Source of the DNA: Rhodococcus sp. W8901
GTDB lineage: Bacteria; Actinomycetota; Actinomycetes; Mycobacteriales; Mycobacteriaceae
Reading direction: 5' to 3'
NCBI RefSeq assembly: GCF_013348805.1
Contig: NZ_CP054690.1
Span: 434,001 to 498,000, forward strand
DNA length: 64,000 nucleotides
Shown here one piece after another: positions 33,878 through 41,301 of the stretch. The translations under genes and the position numbers were made by a program. The notes beneath the pieces were generated by a model, which worked only from the letters and a program-made list of their open reading frames with translations, did no database searches and was not told where the DNA came from. Numbering within the stretch: the stretch's first letter is position 1; every line of letters begins with the position of its first letter.

Positions 33878-34645
33878 ATGGTCGAATCGCGCGCAACGGA
33901 CACGCTCGGCTCCGTCAATCGGGCGCTCTCACTCCTGGAGCTCCTGGCGGAGAACAACGGACTCACTGTCACCCAGCTGGCGGACCGCCTCGGCGTCGGC
34001 AAGACGACGGCATTTCGCCTGGCCAAGACGCTTGTCGAGCGTGGATGGGTGGAGAAGGACGACGAGCTGCGATACCGACTGGGGCCAGGATTGCTCAGCC
34101 TTGCGCCGGGTCTTCAAGTCGGGCAAGACATTCGGAGCAGGCTCCGGCCGATCATGGATGAACTCCACGACGAGACGCAGGAGACCATTCACCTCACCGT
34201 GCTCCAGGGGAGGTACGTCATCTATGTCGAGCAGCTCGTCTCGCCGAAGCCGGTCCACTCGGTGAGCACGCTCGGCAGCCGGTCTCCCGCGCACTGCGTG
34301 TCGCCGGGGCTTGCGCAGCTGGCGGCACTGCCCGATGACGCGGTCGACTGGGTTCTGGCGGGTCCGCTGCGCCGATACACCGAACGGTCGCTGACCGACC
34401 CGGCGGATGTTCGCAAGGAGCTGCAGCACGTCCGGTCGACCGGATATGCGGTGAATCGGGGAGGCTTTCGGGCCGAGGTCGGCGGCGTCGGGGTGGCTGT
34501 CCTCAATGATCGTGGGAAGCCCATCGCGGCTCTCTCGGTCTGCATGCCCATCTATCGGATGCAGACGACGGATTTGGAAGCGGTTGGTGCGCATCTTGTT
34601 TCGGCCGCAGCTGATGCCCACCGGGTGCTCGAGGTTTCCCGCTGA
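33878..34645 (+). CDS. IclR-family regulator
   Basis: 255 aa from ATG 33878, in frame with a longer open frame but with the usual IclR beginning (TLGSVNRALSLLELLAENNG). Winged HTH VTQLADRLGVGKTTAFRLAKTL near 30-55, then the effector domain with VIYVEQLVSPKPVH and a final RVLEVSR. It is divergent from the eight-gene operon and 102 bp before an SDR gene; TTCCGC-type palindromes lie in front of both. It probably responds to the pathway substrate. Confidence 0.9.
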   Translation: MVESRATDTLGSVNRALSLLELLAENNGLTVTQLADRLGVGKTTAFRLAKTLVERGWVEKDDELRYRLGPGLLSLAPGLQVGQDIRSRLRPIMDELHDETQETIHLTVLQGRYVIYVEQLVSPKPVHSVSTLGSRSPAHCVSPGLAQLAALPDDAVDWVLAGPLRRYTERSLTDPADVRKELQHVRSTGYAVNRGGFRAEVGGVGVAVLNDRGKPIAALSVCMPIYRMQTTDLEAVGAHLVSAAADAHRVLEVSR

Positions 34646-34677
34646 TACGGGGGTCGAAGGGGTCGGGGAGTAAGTCA

Positions 34678-34692
34678 TTCCGCATGGCGGAA
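34678..34692. promoter_or_regulatory. IclR-type operator, site 2
   Basis: TTCCGCATGGCGGAA, perfect 6-base arms around a 3-base core, 56 bp upstream of the SDR start at 34748 and 33 bp after the IclR stop. It matches site 1 in 13 of 15 positions, placing the SDR in the same regulon. Confidence 0.75.
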
Positions 34693-34747
34693 TCAAACTT
34701 TCCGTCGAGACGCGCGATCGATGTCGCGGGCTTGCTAGCCTCATGGA

Positions 34748-35590
34748 ATGTCGGATTCTCGCCAAAGTTCCAGTGCTGCAATCGGTCAAGAGTTCAGCCG
34801 TCCGGAGGTGGGCCATGTCGAGGGGGAGTCCGCGGGGCGTAGATTCCTCGTGACCGGGGCCGCGTCCGGGATCGGACGCGAGACTGCAATCTTGTTGGGT
34901 CTCCGGGGCTCGCGAGTTGTTGTCGTCGATCGCAGTCTCGAGAGCGTCTCCAAGGTCTCCGCCGACATCAACGCCTCCGGTGGGGAAGCTGTCGCGCTCG
35001 TCGCGGACATCTCGAACGAGGCGGATGTCGAACGCATGATCGCCGATGCGATGTCTGCTTTCGGAGGGCTCGACGGGGCCTTCAACAACGCGGGGATTTC
35101 CGCCGCGGGGGCCTACTCGTTCGGTACGGCCCTCGCCGATACGGACGTAGCCGACTTCCGTGAACTCGTCGACGTCAACCTGGTGGGCATGTTTCTCTGC
35201 CTCAAGCATGAGCTGCGGCACTTGCGAAGCGGGGCATCGATCGTGAACAACGCCTCGGCCGCCGGTTTGATCGGCGTCTCCCACGGCGCCGCGTATGTCG
35301 CGTCCAAGCACGGTGCGGTCGGACTGACAAAGGCTGCGGCACTGGAAGGCTCGAGCAAGGGTATTCGCGTGAATGCCACCTGCCCTGGATTCGTCGAAAC
35401 GCCGATGCTTCTCGAGAACGCGACGGACGAAGGCAAGCAGGCGAGGCGGGCTATGACTCCGATGGGGCGTCTGGGGCAAGCGTCGGAGATTGCGGAACTG
35501 GTCGCATGGTTGCTCTCGCCTGCCTCCTCGTTCGTCACCGGAGCATGCATCCCGGTAGACGGAGGACTTACGGTCGGAGGCTCTCGCTGA
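34748..35590 (+). CDS. SDR-family dehydrogenase
   Basis: 280 aa. A hydrophilic 30-residue leader precedes the Rossmann motif FLVTGAASGIGRETA; a later start would be possible, but no better ribosome site is seen. Then NNAGIS near 116, Ser and YVASKHGAVG (Tyr near 181), and PVDGGLTVGGSR at the end. Classic NAD(H)-dependent SDR able to oxidise a secondary alcohol. The operator in front suggests it serves the P450/BVMO pathway, perhaps as the alcohol-to-ketone step. Confidence 0.85.
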   Translation: MSDSRQSSSAAIGQEFSRPEVGHVEGESAGRRFLVTGAASGIGRETAILLGLRGSRVVVVDRSLESVSKVSADINASGGEAVALVADISNEADVERMIADAMSAFGGLDGAFNNAGISAAGAYSFGTALADTDVADFRELVDVNLVGMFLCLKHELRHLRSGASIVNNASAAGLIGVSHGAAYVASKHGAVGLTKAAALEGSSKGIRVNATCPGFVETPMLLENATDEGKQARRAMTPMGRLGQASEIAELVAWLLSPASSFVTGACIPVDGGLTVGGSR

Positions 35591-35726
35591 GGTTGTCGCG
35601 TCGATTCCGAGTACGGACAAGGCCGCCCGAGATGCGCTGCGGCCTGCTGGCGGATTCCTCGCGGAGTCGCATTCGGTAGGTGGAGATCAACTGCGTGCGA
35701 GAGATATTCGGTGCGGTCAGACCTGA

Positions 35727-35758
35727 AGCATGCCCCCCCCGTAGCACTCGGGCATGCT
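35727..35758. terminator. Hairpin between convergent genes
   Basis: 9-bp stem AGCATGCCC / GGGCATGCT with a C-rich 14-base loop. It lies between the SDR (plus) and the RdgB-like gene (minus), touching the stop codon of the latter, so it may end transcription from both sides. The stretch 35591-35726 holds nothing else obvious. Confidence 0.5.
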
Positions 35759-36384
35759 CATCGGCACGTTTGGACGTTGGTCAGCGCTTCGAGAGCCGGA
35801 ACGAGTGCTTTGAACGCGCGTGCCCGGTGTGAACTCCGATATCTGTCCTCGGTGTCCCATTCGGCGACGGTGCGCTCGTGACCGGGCGTTTGGCCGTCCG
35901 GGACGAAGATCGAGTCGTACGGGAATCCGTCGTCACCTGCCGGCGTGAGGGCCAGTCGGCCCGACCAGTGTTCCATGGCAACGTATTCGGCACCGCTGGG
36001 GGCGACGAGCGCGAGCGCTGAAGTAAATCGTGCGGTGCGGTGCGGTGCGGCGACGCCTGAGAGTTGGTCGAGTAGCAGATTACGGTTGGCGGTGTGGTCC
36101 TTACGGTGTCCCGCCCAGTAGGCCGAGAAGACGCCGGGCGCGCCTCCGAGTACGTCCACGCACAATCCGGAATCGTCGGCGACAGCTGGAAGGCCGGAGT
36201 GTGCGGCGGCAACGCGTGCTTTGATGAGGGCGTTGTCGCGGAAACTGAGTCCGTCCTCGTCCGGCTCGGGACCGTCGTAGGAGGCCGGCGTCCAGCCCGG
36301 CAGCATCGACTCTGCGATGAATCGGTACTCGGCGACTTTGGTTGCGTTGTGGGTCGCGAGAACGAACGTGTTGTGTGTGGCCAT
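35758..36384 (-). CDS. RdgB/HAM1-family NTP pyrophosphatase
   Basis: 208 aa. N-terminal VLATHNATKVAEYRF (the SxNxxK-type nucleotide motif), then EDGLSFRDNALIKA, the metal site VADDSGLCVDVLGG near 70, and FPYDSIFVPDG in place of the usual FGYDPIF. It should hydrolyse dITP/XTP-like nucleotides to prevent misincorporation. A textbook AAAGGAGGT ribosome site precedes ATG 36384. It is not beside rph as the housekeeping copy usually is, so it may be a second copy. An aberrant tRNA gene lies upstream. Confidence 0.8.
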   Translation of the reverse strand: MATHNTFVLATHNATKVAEYRFIAESMLPGWTPASYDGPEPDEDGLSFRDNALIKARVAAAHSGLPAVADDSGLCVDVLGGAPGVFSAYWAGHRKDHTANRNLLLDQLSGVAAPHRTARFTSALALVAPSGAEYVAMEHWSGRLALTPAGDDGFPYDSIFVPDGQTPGHERTVAEWDTEDRYRSSHRARAFKALVPALEALTNVQTCR

Positions 36385-36472
36385 GCTCGACCTCCTTTGG
36401 CGGACAAAGGGTCTGGATATGCATCAGGTGTGTCGCACGGCGGGTTCGAGCCCACTGTGCGGTATCCCGTCG

Positions 36473-36543
36473 AGGTGGGTGCAGGATTCGAACCTGCATG
36501 CGCGGTGTTGCGCACCGCTACCTGGCCATTCGGCCACCCCACC
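36473..36543 (-). tRNA. tRNA-Cys-like gene, non-canonical anticodon loop
   Basis: 71 nt. Strong tRNA features: acceptor GGTGGGG with ACCCACC and discriminator T, D-arm GCC...GGT, 5-bp T-arm GCAGG-TTCGAAT-CCTGC. The sequence resembles bacterial tRNA-Cys, and GCA falls at the anticodon position. Oddities: loop GCGCAAC has C at position 33 instead of U, G32 and C38 can pair and shrink the loop to five bases, and G7 faces A66 in the acceptor. CCA is not encoded. Downstream of the GABA aminotransferase-like gene by 35 bp, same strand. May be a diverged, non-decoding or decayed tRNA. Confidence 0.7.
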
Positions 36544-36578
36544 GTGTGTGCCGACGTTTCCGTCGGCACAGCGCCGAC

Positions 36579-37919
36579 TCATTCGTGCCCGTTCAGTGCT
36601 TCCTCGATCACTGTGAGCGCGTACTGGAGGAGATCGTCGGTGACGTCGAGGGTCGGCAGGAACCTGATGACGTTGCCGTCGCTGCCCGCGATGATCAGGA
36701 CCACGCCCCGCCGGGCCGCGTGCTCGCTGATCGCAGCGGCGCTCCCGGGCAACGGTCGAGTCGTTCCAGCCTGCGTCAGCTCGAAGGCGATCATCGCACC
36801 GTGCCCCCGGACATCGCCGATGACGGGATAGGTTTCGGCAATTCGCCGTAGGCCACTGGTGAGGGTGTTGCCGATCCGGCGTGCGGCGGCGAACTGTTCC
36901 TCGTCTTCCAGAAAGTCGAGAACGGCGTGCGCGGCGGCGATCGAGACGGGGTTGCCGCCGAAGGTCCCGCCGAGGCCGCCGGGTGCGGCGGCATCCATGA
37001 TCTCCGCTCGTCCGGTGACCCCGGCCAGGGGTAGGCCGGCGGCGATCTGCTTGGCGGTGAGCACCACGTCCGGTACGAGGCCGAACAGTTCGCTGGCGAA
37101 CCAGGTCCCGGTCCGTCCGAGCCCGCACTGGATTTCGTCGGCGACGAGAACGACGCCGTTTCGGTTGGCCCATTCTTGCAGGGCCGGTAGATATCCGTCT
37201 GCGGGCACGATGAATCCGCCCTCGCCCTGGATGGGTTCGACGACGAGCGCGGCGAGGTCGGCGGAGCCTACGCGCTCTTCCAGGTATGCGATCGTCCGTG
37301 CTGCAGCCTGCTGACCCGTGAGCCCGTCCCGGAACGGATAGGAGTTCGGTACCCGGTGGACATCGGGTGCGAACGGCCCGAAACCGGTCGCGTACGGGAC
37401 CGCCCGGTGGTTCATCGCGAGAGTTAGATTGGTGCGGCCGTGGAACCCGTGGTCCAAGGACGCAACTGCGCGCCGACCCGTGTACGCCCGGGCGACCTTC
37501 ACGGCGTTCTCGACCGCTTCGGCACCGGAGTTGACGAACATGGTCTTCTTCGCGTGCGCCCCGGGGGTCTTCGCGGACAGACGTTCGGCCAGGCGCACGT
37601 AACCCTCGTAGGGCGTGATGCCGAACAGCGTGTGGGTGACCCGGTTCAGTTGCGCAGACGCCGCATCGATGATGCTCTGCTGGTGGTGGCCGACCATGTT
37701 GACGCCTGCGCCGCAACCCAAGTCCAGAAACCGGTTGCCATCGACGTCGATGAGCCACGGGCCTTCGGCGTGATCGATGTAGATTGGCAGCGCGCTGCCA
37801 ATTCCGCGCGGCACGGCCGCCGTCTTGCGGCTGTGGAGCTCGCGACTCTTCGGCCCTGGAACCTCGGTGACCAGTGCAGGTCCAGTTGAGGTGGATGCGG
37901 CTGGAAGTGTTTCGGTCAT
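36579..37919 (-). CDS. Class III aminotransferase (GABA transaminase-like)
   Basis: 446 aa from ATG 37919; the longer frame upstream overlaps the next gene and is a shadow. PLP fold-type I class III: FVNSGAEAVENAVKVAR near 114, HGFHGRTNL, VVEPIQGEGGF near 212, LVADEIQCGLGRTG near 243, and catalytic Lys in VLTAKQIAAGLPLAG near 276. It transfers an omega-amino group, as in 4-aminobutyrate, to 2-oxoglutarate. It follows a class I/II aminotransferase by 38 bp. The two may act on the same amino compound. Confidence 0.85.
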   Translation of the reverse strand: MTETLPAASTSTGPALVTEVPGPKSRELHSRKTAAVPRGIGSALPIYIDHAEGPWLIDVDGNRFLDLGCGAGVNMVGHHQQSIIDAASAQLNRVTHTLFGITPYEGYVRLAERLSAKTPGAHAKKTMFVNSGAEAVENAVKVARAYTGRRAVASLDHGFHGRTNLTLAMNHRAVPYATGFGPFAPDVHRVPNSYPFRDGLTGQQAAARTIAYLEERVGSADLAALVVEPIQGEGGFIVPADGYLPALQEWANRNGVVLVADEIQCGLGRTGTWFASELFGLVPDVVLTAKQIAAGLPLAGVTGRAEIMDAAAPGGLGGTFGGNPVSIAAAHAVLDFLEDEEQFAAARRIGNTLTSGLRRIAETYPVIGDVRGHGAMIAFELTQAGTTRPLPGSAAAISEHAARRGVVLIIAGSDGNVIRFLPTLDVTDDLLQYALTVIEEALNGHE

Positions 37920-37957
37920 CTGCGTTCTTTCTTGTCTCGGTTCGGTTTTGGGAGTCG

Positions 37958-39223
37958 TCACACCGCGCGGCGGTGTGGGTCTTGCCGGTAGTCGCTGAGG
38001 AACCGGGCGAAACGTTCCAGGGCGTCGGCGAGAACTGGAGTACGGGGAAGAAAGGCGATGCGCAGGTGGTCGGGGCGTGCCCAGTTGAACGCGCGACCGT
38101 GGACGAGGAGGACGTGCTCGGCGTCGAGGAAGTCGAGCACGAGTTGTTCGTCGTCCGCGATCCCGTAGACGTCGGGGTCGATGCAGGGGAAGACGTACAG
38201 ACCGCCCCCGGGCTCGTGACAGGTCACTCCGGGGATGTCCTGCAGCAGTCCGACAGTCAGAGCGCGTTGCTCGAAGAGTCGGCCTCCCGGCATCCGGAGC
38301 GCGGCGATCGTGTCGTCGTGCTGCAACGCCGCGGTGATCGCGTGCTGCGCGGGAACGGAGGCACACATACGCATCGACGCGAGCAGGCGAAGTCCTGCTG
38401 GGTACCCGTCGTCGGGACTGAACCCGGTAGCGATAACCCACCCGGCCCGGTAGCCGGCCACACGCGAGGTCTTGGACAGCCCCGAGAAGGTGATGCAGGG
38501 ATGCGTCGGCGCAACCTGCGCAGTGCTGACGTGGACGTGCCCCGGGTAGACGATCCGGTCGTAGATCTCGTCGGAGAGCAGGAGGAGCCCGTGCCGATCT
38601 GCGACAGCGGCGATCTCCTCGAGTGTGCGCCGTGAGTACACCGCGCCGGTGGGGTTGTTGGGGTTGATGACGACGATCGCCCGGGTGCGGGGCGTCACCA
38701 TGCGCCCCAATTCCTCTGTGTCCGGACTCCATCCGTTGTCTTCGTCGCACGGGTAGTGCCGGGGTACCCCACCGGCGAGCACGGTCGACGCCGTCCACAA
38801 GGGGTAGTCCGGAGAGGGGATGAGGACTTCGTCACCGGGTTCGAGGAGAGCCTGCAGGGTGAGGGTTACCAACTCGGAGACGCCGTTGCCGATGAGGATG
38901 TCGTCGATACCCGCGGCCGGGAACCCGGGCCGCGCAGCGTAGTGGTCCCGGATCGCTTCGCGGGCGGAGCCGAGTCCTTGCGACTCGGAGTAGCCGTGCG
39001 CGTGCGGAAGCGCCTCCCGGAGCGCGTCGACCACGACCTCGGGAGCCTCGAATCCGAACGGGGCCGGGTTCCCGATGTTCAGGCGCAGGATCTCCTGCCC
39101 GCACCGCTCCAGTTCGACGGCGCGTTCGTGTACGGGTCCGCGGAGGTCGTAGAGGACTCCGTTCAGCCTCGACGACGAGTTCACGATCACGGGCTTCTCG
39201 GCCGGCGTCACGTGGGTTGTCAC
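37958..39223 (-). CDS. Class I/II aminotransferase (AlaA/AlaT-like)
   Basis: 421 aa. NIGNPAPFGFEAPE near 50, IGNGVSELVTLTLQALL near 108, IPSPDYPLW, VVINPNNPTGAVYSR near 183, the PLP Lys in TFSGLSKTSRVAGYRAGW near 248, and LRIAFLP near the end. The segment order matches glutamate-pyruvate aminotransferases of the AlaA type. It makes or degrades alanine or a related amino acid with PLP. First of a two-gene unit with the GABA aminotransferase. Confidence 0.85.
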   Translation of the reverse strand: MTTHVTPAEKPVIVNSSSRLNGVLYDLRGPVHERAVELERCGQEILRLNIGNPAPFGFEAPEVVVDALREALPHAHGYSESQGLGSAREAIRDHYAARPGFPAAGIDDILIGNGVSELVTLTLQALLEPGDEVLIPSPDYPLWTASTVLAGGVPRHYPCDEDNGWSPDTEELGRMVTPRTRAIVVINPNNPTGAVYSRRTLEEIAAVADRHGLLLLSDEIYDRIVYPGHVHVSTAQVAPTHPCITFSGLSKTSRVAGYRAGWVIATGFSPDDGYPAGLRLLASMRMCASVPAQHAITAALQHDDTIAALRMPGGRLFEQRALTVGLLQDIPGVTCHEPGGGLYVFPCIDPDVYGIADDEQLVLDFLDAEHVLLVHGRAFNWARPDHLRIAFLPRTPVLADALERFARFLSDYRQDPHRRAV

Positions 39224-39289
39224 AGTCCTGCTCCTGTAGTGAGTGCGGCCGTCGTGGCCTTGGTGAGAGCATCGGCGAGCCGCCGGCCT

Positions 39290-39317
39290 GCCCTGGTCCG
39301 ATCAACAGGACCAGGGC
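39290..39317 (-). terminator. Hairpin after GNAT gene
   Basis: 10-bp stem GCCCTGGTCC / GGACCAGGGC with an 8-base loop, between the GNAT stop (39404) and the aminotransferase start (39223), both minus strand. Likely terminator of the GNAT transcript. Confidence 0.55.
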
Positions 39318-39403
39318 AAGTCAATGGATCGACTCGTCTTGCCGCCGCCGCCCCGTGCCACCGCCCAGAGACCTCTGGCGGCAGCGGGTTCATGTTGCAG
39401 TGC

Positions 39404-39868
39404 TCACTTCGCGGAGGGTTCGGCCTCGTAGGTAACCCAGCTCGTTCGCGTGGCGAGGGTGTTGTAGAGCGCCTGGGCTTGATGGTTGTCGTCGGCGGTC
39501 ACCCACTGCACCACGGCGCGGCCCTCGGCGGTGGCCATCTCGGTCAGACGCCCGATCAGTGCACGTCCGACGCCCCGGCCTCGGGCCGCGGGGTCGGTGA
39601 ACAGGTCGTCGAGGAAGAGGCCGGTGGTTCCGGTGTAGGGCGAGGAGAACCGGCGATGGTGTGCGAACCCGAGGATCTCGCCGTCCGCTTCCGCAACGAG
39701 AGCCTTGCATTCGTGTCGGGGATCCATGAACCATCCCCATGCGCGGGAGACGATGTCCTCGGATTCGGGCAGCTTGTAGAACTCGCGGTACTCGCGGAAG
39801 AGGACACGCCAGCGACTCTCATCGGTGGCGTCGAGCGGCCGGATCGTCGGAAGGGTGGTCGTTGCCAT
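39404..39868 (-). CDS. GNAT-family N-acetyltransferase
   Basis: 154 aa from ATG 39868 with AGGAGCCACC just upstream; 16 residues of upstream frame are excluded for that reason. Acetyl-CoA site DPAARGRGVGRALIGRLTEMA (R/Q-x-x-G-x-G/A) near residue 95 and C-terminal NHQAQALYNTLATRTSW. It transfers an acetyl group to an amine; substrate unknown. Transcribed alone between the BenE-type transporter and the aminotransferase pair. Confidence 0.85.
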   Translation of the reverse strand: MATTTLPTIRPLDATDESRWRVLFREYREFYKLPESEDIVSRAWGWFMDPRHECKALVAEADGEILGFAHHRRFSSPYTGTTGLFLDDLFTDPAARGRGVGRALIGRLTEMATAEGRAVVQWVTADDNHQAQALYNTLATRTSWVTYEAEPSAK

Positions 39869-39987
39869 GGTGGCTCCTATCGGTGTTCGAAGGTCTCGGC
39901 AGAGCTGTACTGCCACCTACTGTCTGAGCGTTCTCTGCCCGCGAGGATTGAAGATTCGATGCGGGATGCGCGGCGCGCGGGCCTCGG

Positions 39988-41214
39988 TCATGTGATCACC
40001 GCGTTCTCCTTTCCTGATTCGCCTGTTCGGGTTCGTGGTCGGCGTGGGGCCAGGAGGAGATACACGGCGCTGCCCGCGACGAGGCCCCAGAACGCGGCAC
40101 CGACGCTGAAGAACACGACGCCCGACATGGTGACCGCGAGCGTGGTGAGGGCCGCGATCCCGGTGCGGGCATCGCCGCCCATCGCGCCCTCGAGTGCGGT
40201 GAGCGCTGATCCGAGCAGCGCGACGGCGGCAAGTACCGAAACCGTTTCGGTCGGGATCGCCTGGAACCCGGCCACAAGCACGCCCCCGAACGAGCCGACC
40301 AGCAAGTAGGTGAGGCCGCCCGAGAGGCCCGCGATGTAGCGCTTTGCGCGATCCGGGTGCGACTCGGGGCCGAGCGCGATTGCCGCCGTGATCGCGCCGA
40401 GGTTGATGCCGTGGCAGCCGAAGGGCGCGAGGACCGCCGAAACCGTCGAGATGGCACCGACGACCAGGCGGTCGTTCGGCTCGTACCCCTGCGAGTGGAG
40501 CAGTGCGAGGCCCGGTGCGTTCTGTGAGGCCATCGTGACGATGAACAGTGGCAGCGCGATGCTCACGAGTGCGGCCGGGGTGAACGCCGGCATCGTGAAC
40601 ACAGGGCCGCCGAGCTCGAGCGACGGCGCGACCTCGCGGAAGGATCCGGTCGCCCAGGTCACCGCAATCCCGGCGACGAGTCCGGCGAGCACTGCGTATC
40701 GGTCGAAGAAGCGCTTGCCGAGAAAGAATGCGACGACGATGCTCCCCGCAATCAGCGGCGCGCTCGTGAAGGCGCCCGCCGCGGTCACGACGAAGGGCAG
40801 CAGGATCCCGGCGAGCAGCGCCTGCAGCACCGGGCCGGGCACCCTGGCGAGTATCCAGCCGAACCAGCCCGTGTACCCGACCACTGCAGCGGCGACCGAG
40901 GCGACGAGGAACGCGCCGACTGCCTCGGCGAACGAGAAGCCGCCGAGCGAGGCGATCAGCAGCGCCGCTCCGGGTGTCGACCAAGCGACGATCACGGGGA
41001 TACGGGTGAAGAGGCTCAGCGCGATGCTGCACACACCGTTGCCGATCGACACCGCCCAGACCCAGGACGCGGTCTGCGCCTCGTTCAGACCTGCCGCGCG
41101 GGTGGCCTCGAGCACGATCAGGAACGGGCCGGCGAAGTTGATGAGCGCAGAGAGGACGCCCGCGACGACCGCGGACACCGAGACATCCCGCAGAACGGAG
41201 GAAGCCCGACTCAT
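39988..41214 (-). CDS. BenE-family transporter
   Basis: 408 aa, about 12 hydrophobic helices. Family landmarks: TPGAALLIASLGGFSFAEAVGAF near 78, LPLFIVTMASQNAPGLALLHSQGY near 240, and APFGCHGINLGAITAAI near 285, which match benzoate/H+ symporter BenE and relatives. The C-terminus is basic. No benzoate catabolic genes lie adjacent, so the substrate may differ. It is divergent from a MocR-type regulator with direct repeats in the gap, so it is probably regulated by it. Confidence 0.85.
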   Translation of the reverse strand: MSRASSVLRDVSVSAVVAGVLSALINFAGPFLIVLEATRAAGLNEAQTASWVWAVSIGNGVCSIALSLFTRIPVIVAWSTPGAALLIASLGGFSFAEAVGAFLVASVAAAVVGYTGWFGWILARVPGPVLQALLAGILLPFVVTAAGAFTSAPLIAGSIVVAFFLGKRFFDRYAVLAGLVAGIAVTWATGSFREVAPSLELGGPVFTMPAFTPAALVSIALPLFIVTMASQNAPGLALLHSQGYEPNDRLVVGAISTVSAVLAPFGCHGINLGAITAAIALGPESHPDRAKRYIAGLSGGLTYLLVGSFGGVLVAGFQAIPTETVSVLAAVALLGSALTALEGAMGGDARTGIAALTTLAVTMSGVVFFSVGAAFWGLVAGSAVYLLLAPRRPRTRTGESGKENAVIT

Positions 41215-41257
41215 CGGTGCGCCACCGAGATTGCTGACTTCACGCCCGGCCGATAGC

Positions 41258-41291
41258 GTAACAATATTGCGGAAACTAGAGTAACGTTATT
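41258..41291. promoter_or_regulatory. Direct repeats in the BenE-MocR promoter
   Basis: GTAACAATATT (41258-41268) and GTAACGTTATT (41281-41291), 23 bp apart start to start, in the 87-bp gap between the divergent genes. MocR/PdxR regulators typically bind direct repeats about two helical turns apart. The short 11-bp distance to the MocR start suggests autoregulation. Confidence 0.6.
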
Positions 41292-41301
41292 CACTAGTGT
41301 C

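Noticed and set aside
36434-36461. A second tRNA on the plus strand
   Set aside because: A T-arm-like GGGTTCGAGCCC is present but no matching acceptor, D or anticodon arms could be built; it may be a hairpin following the tRNA-like gene.
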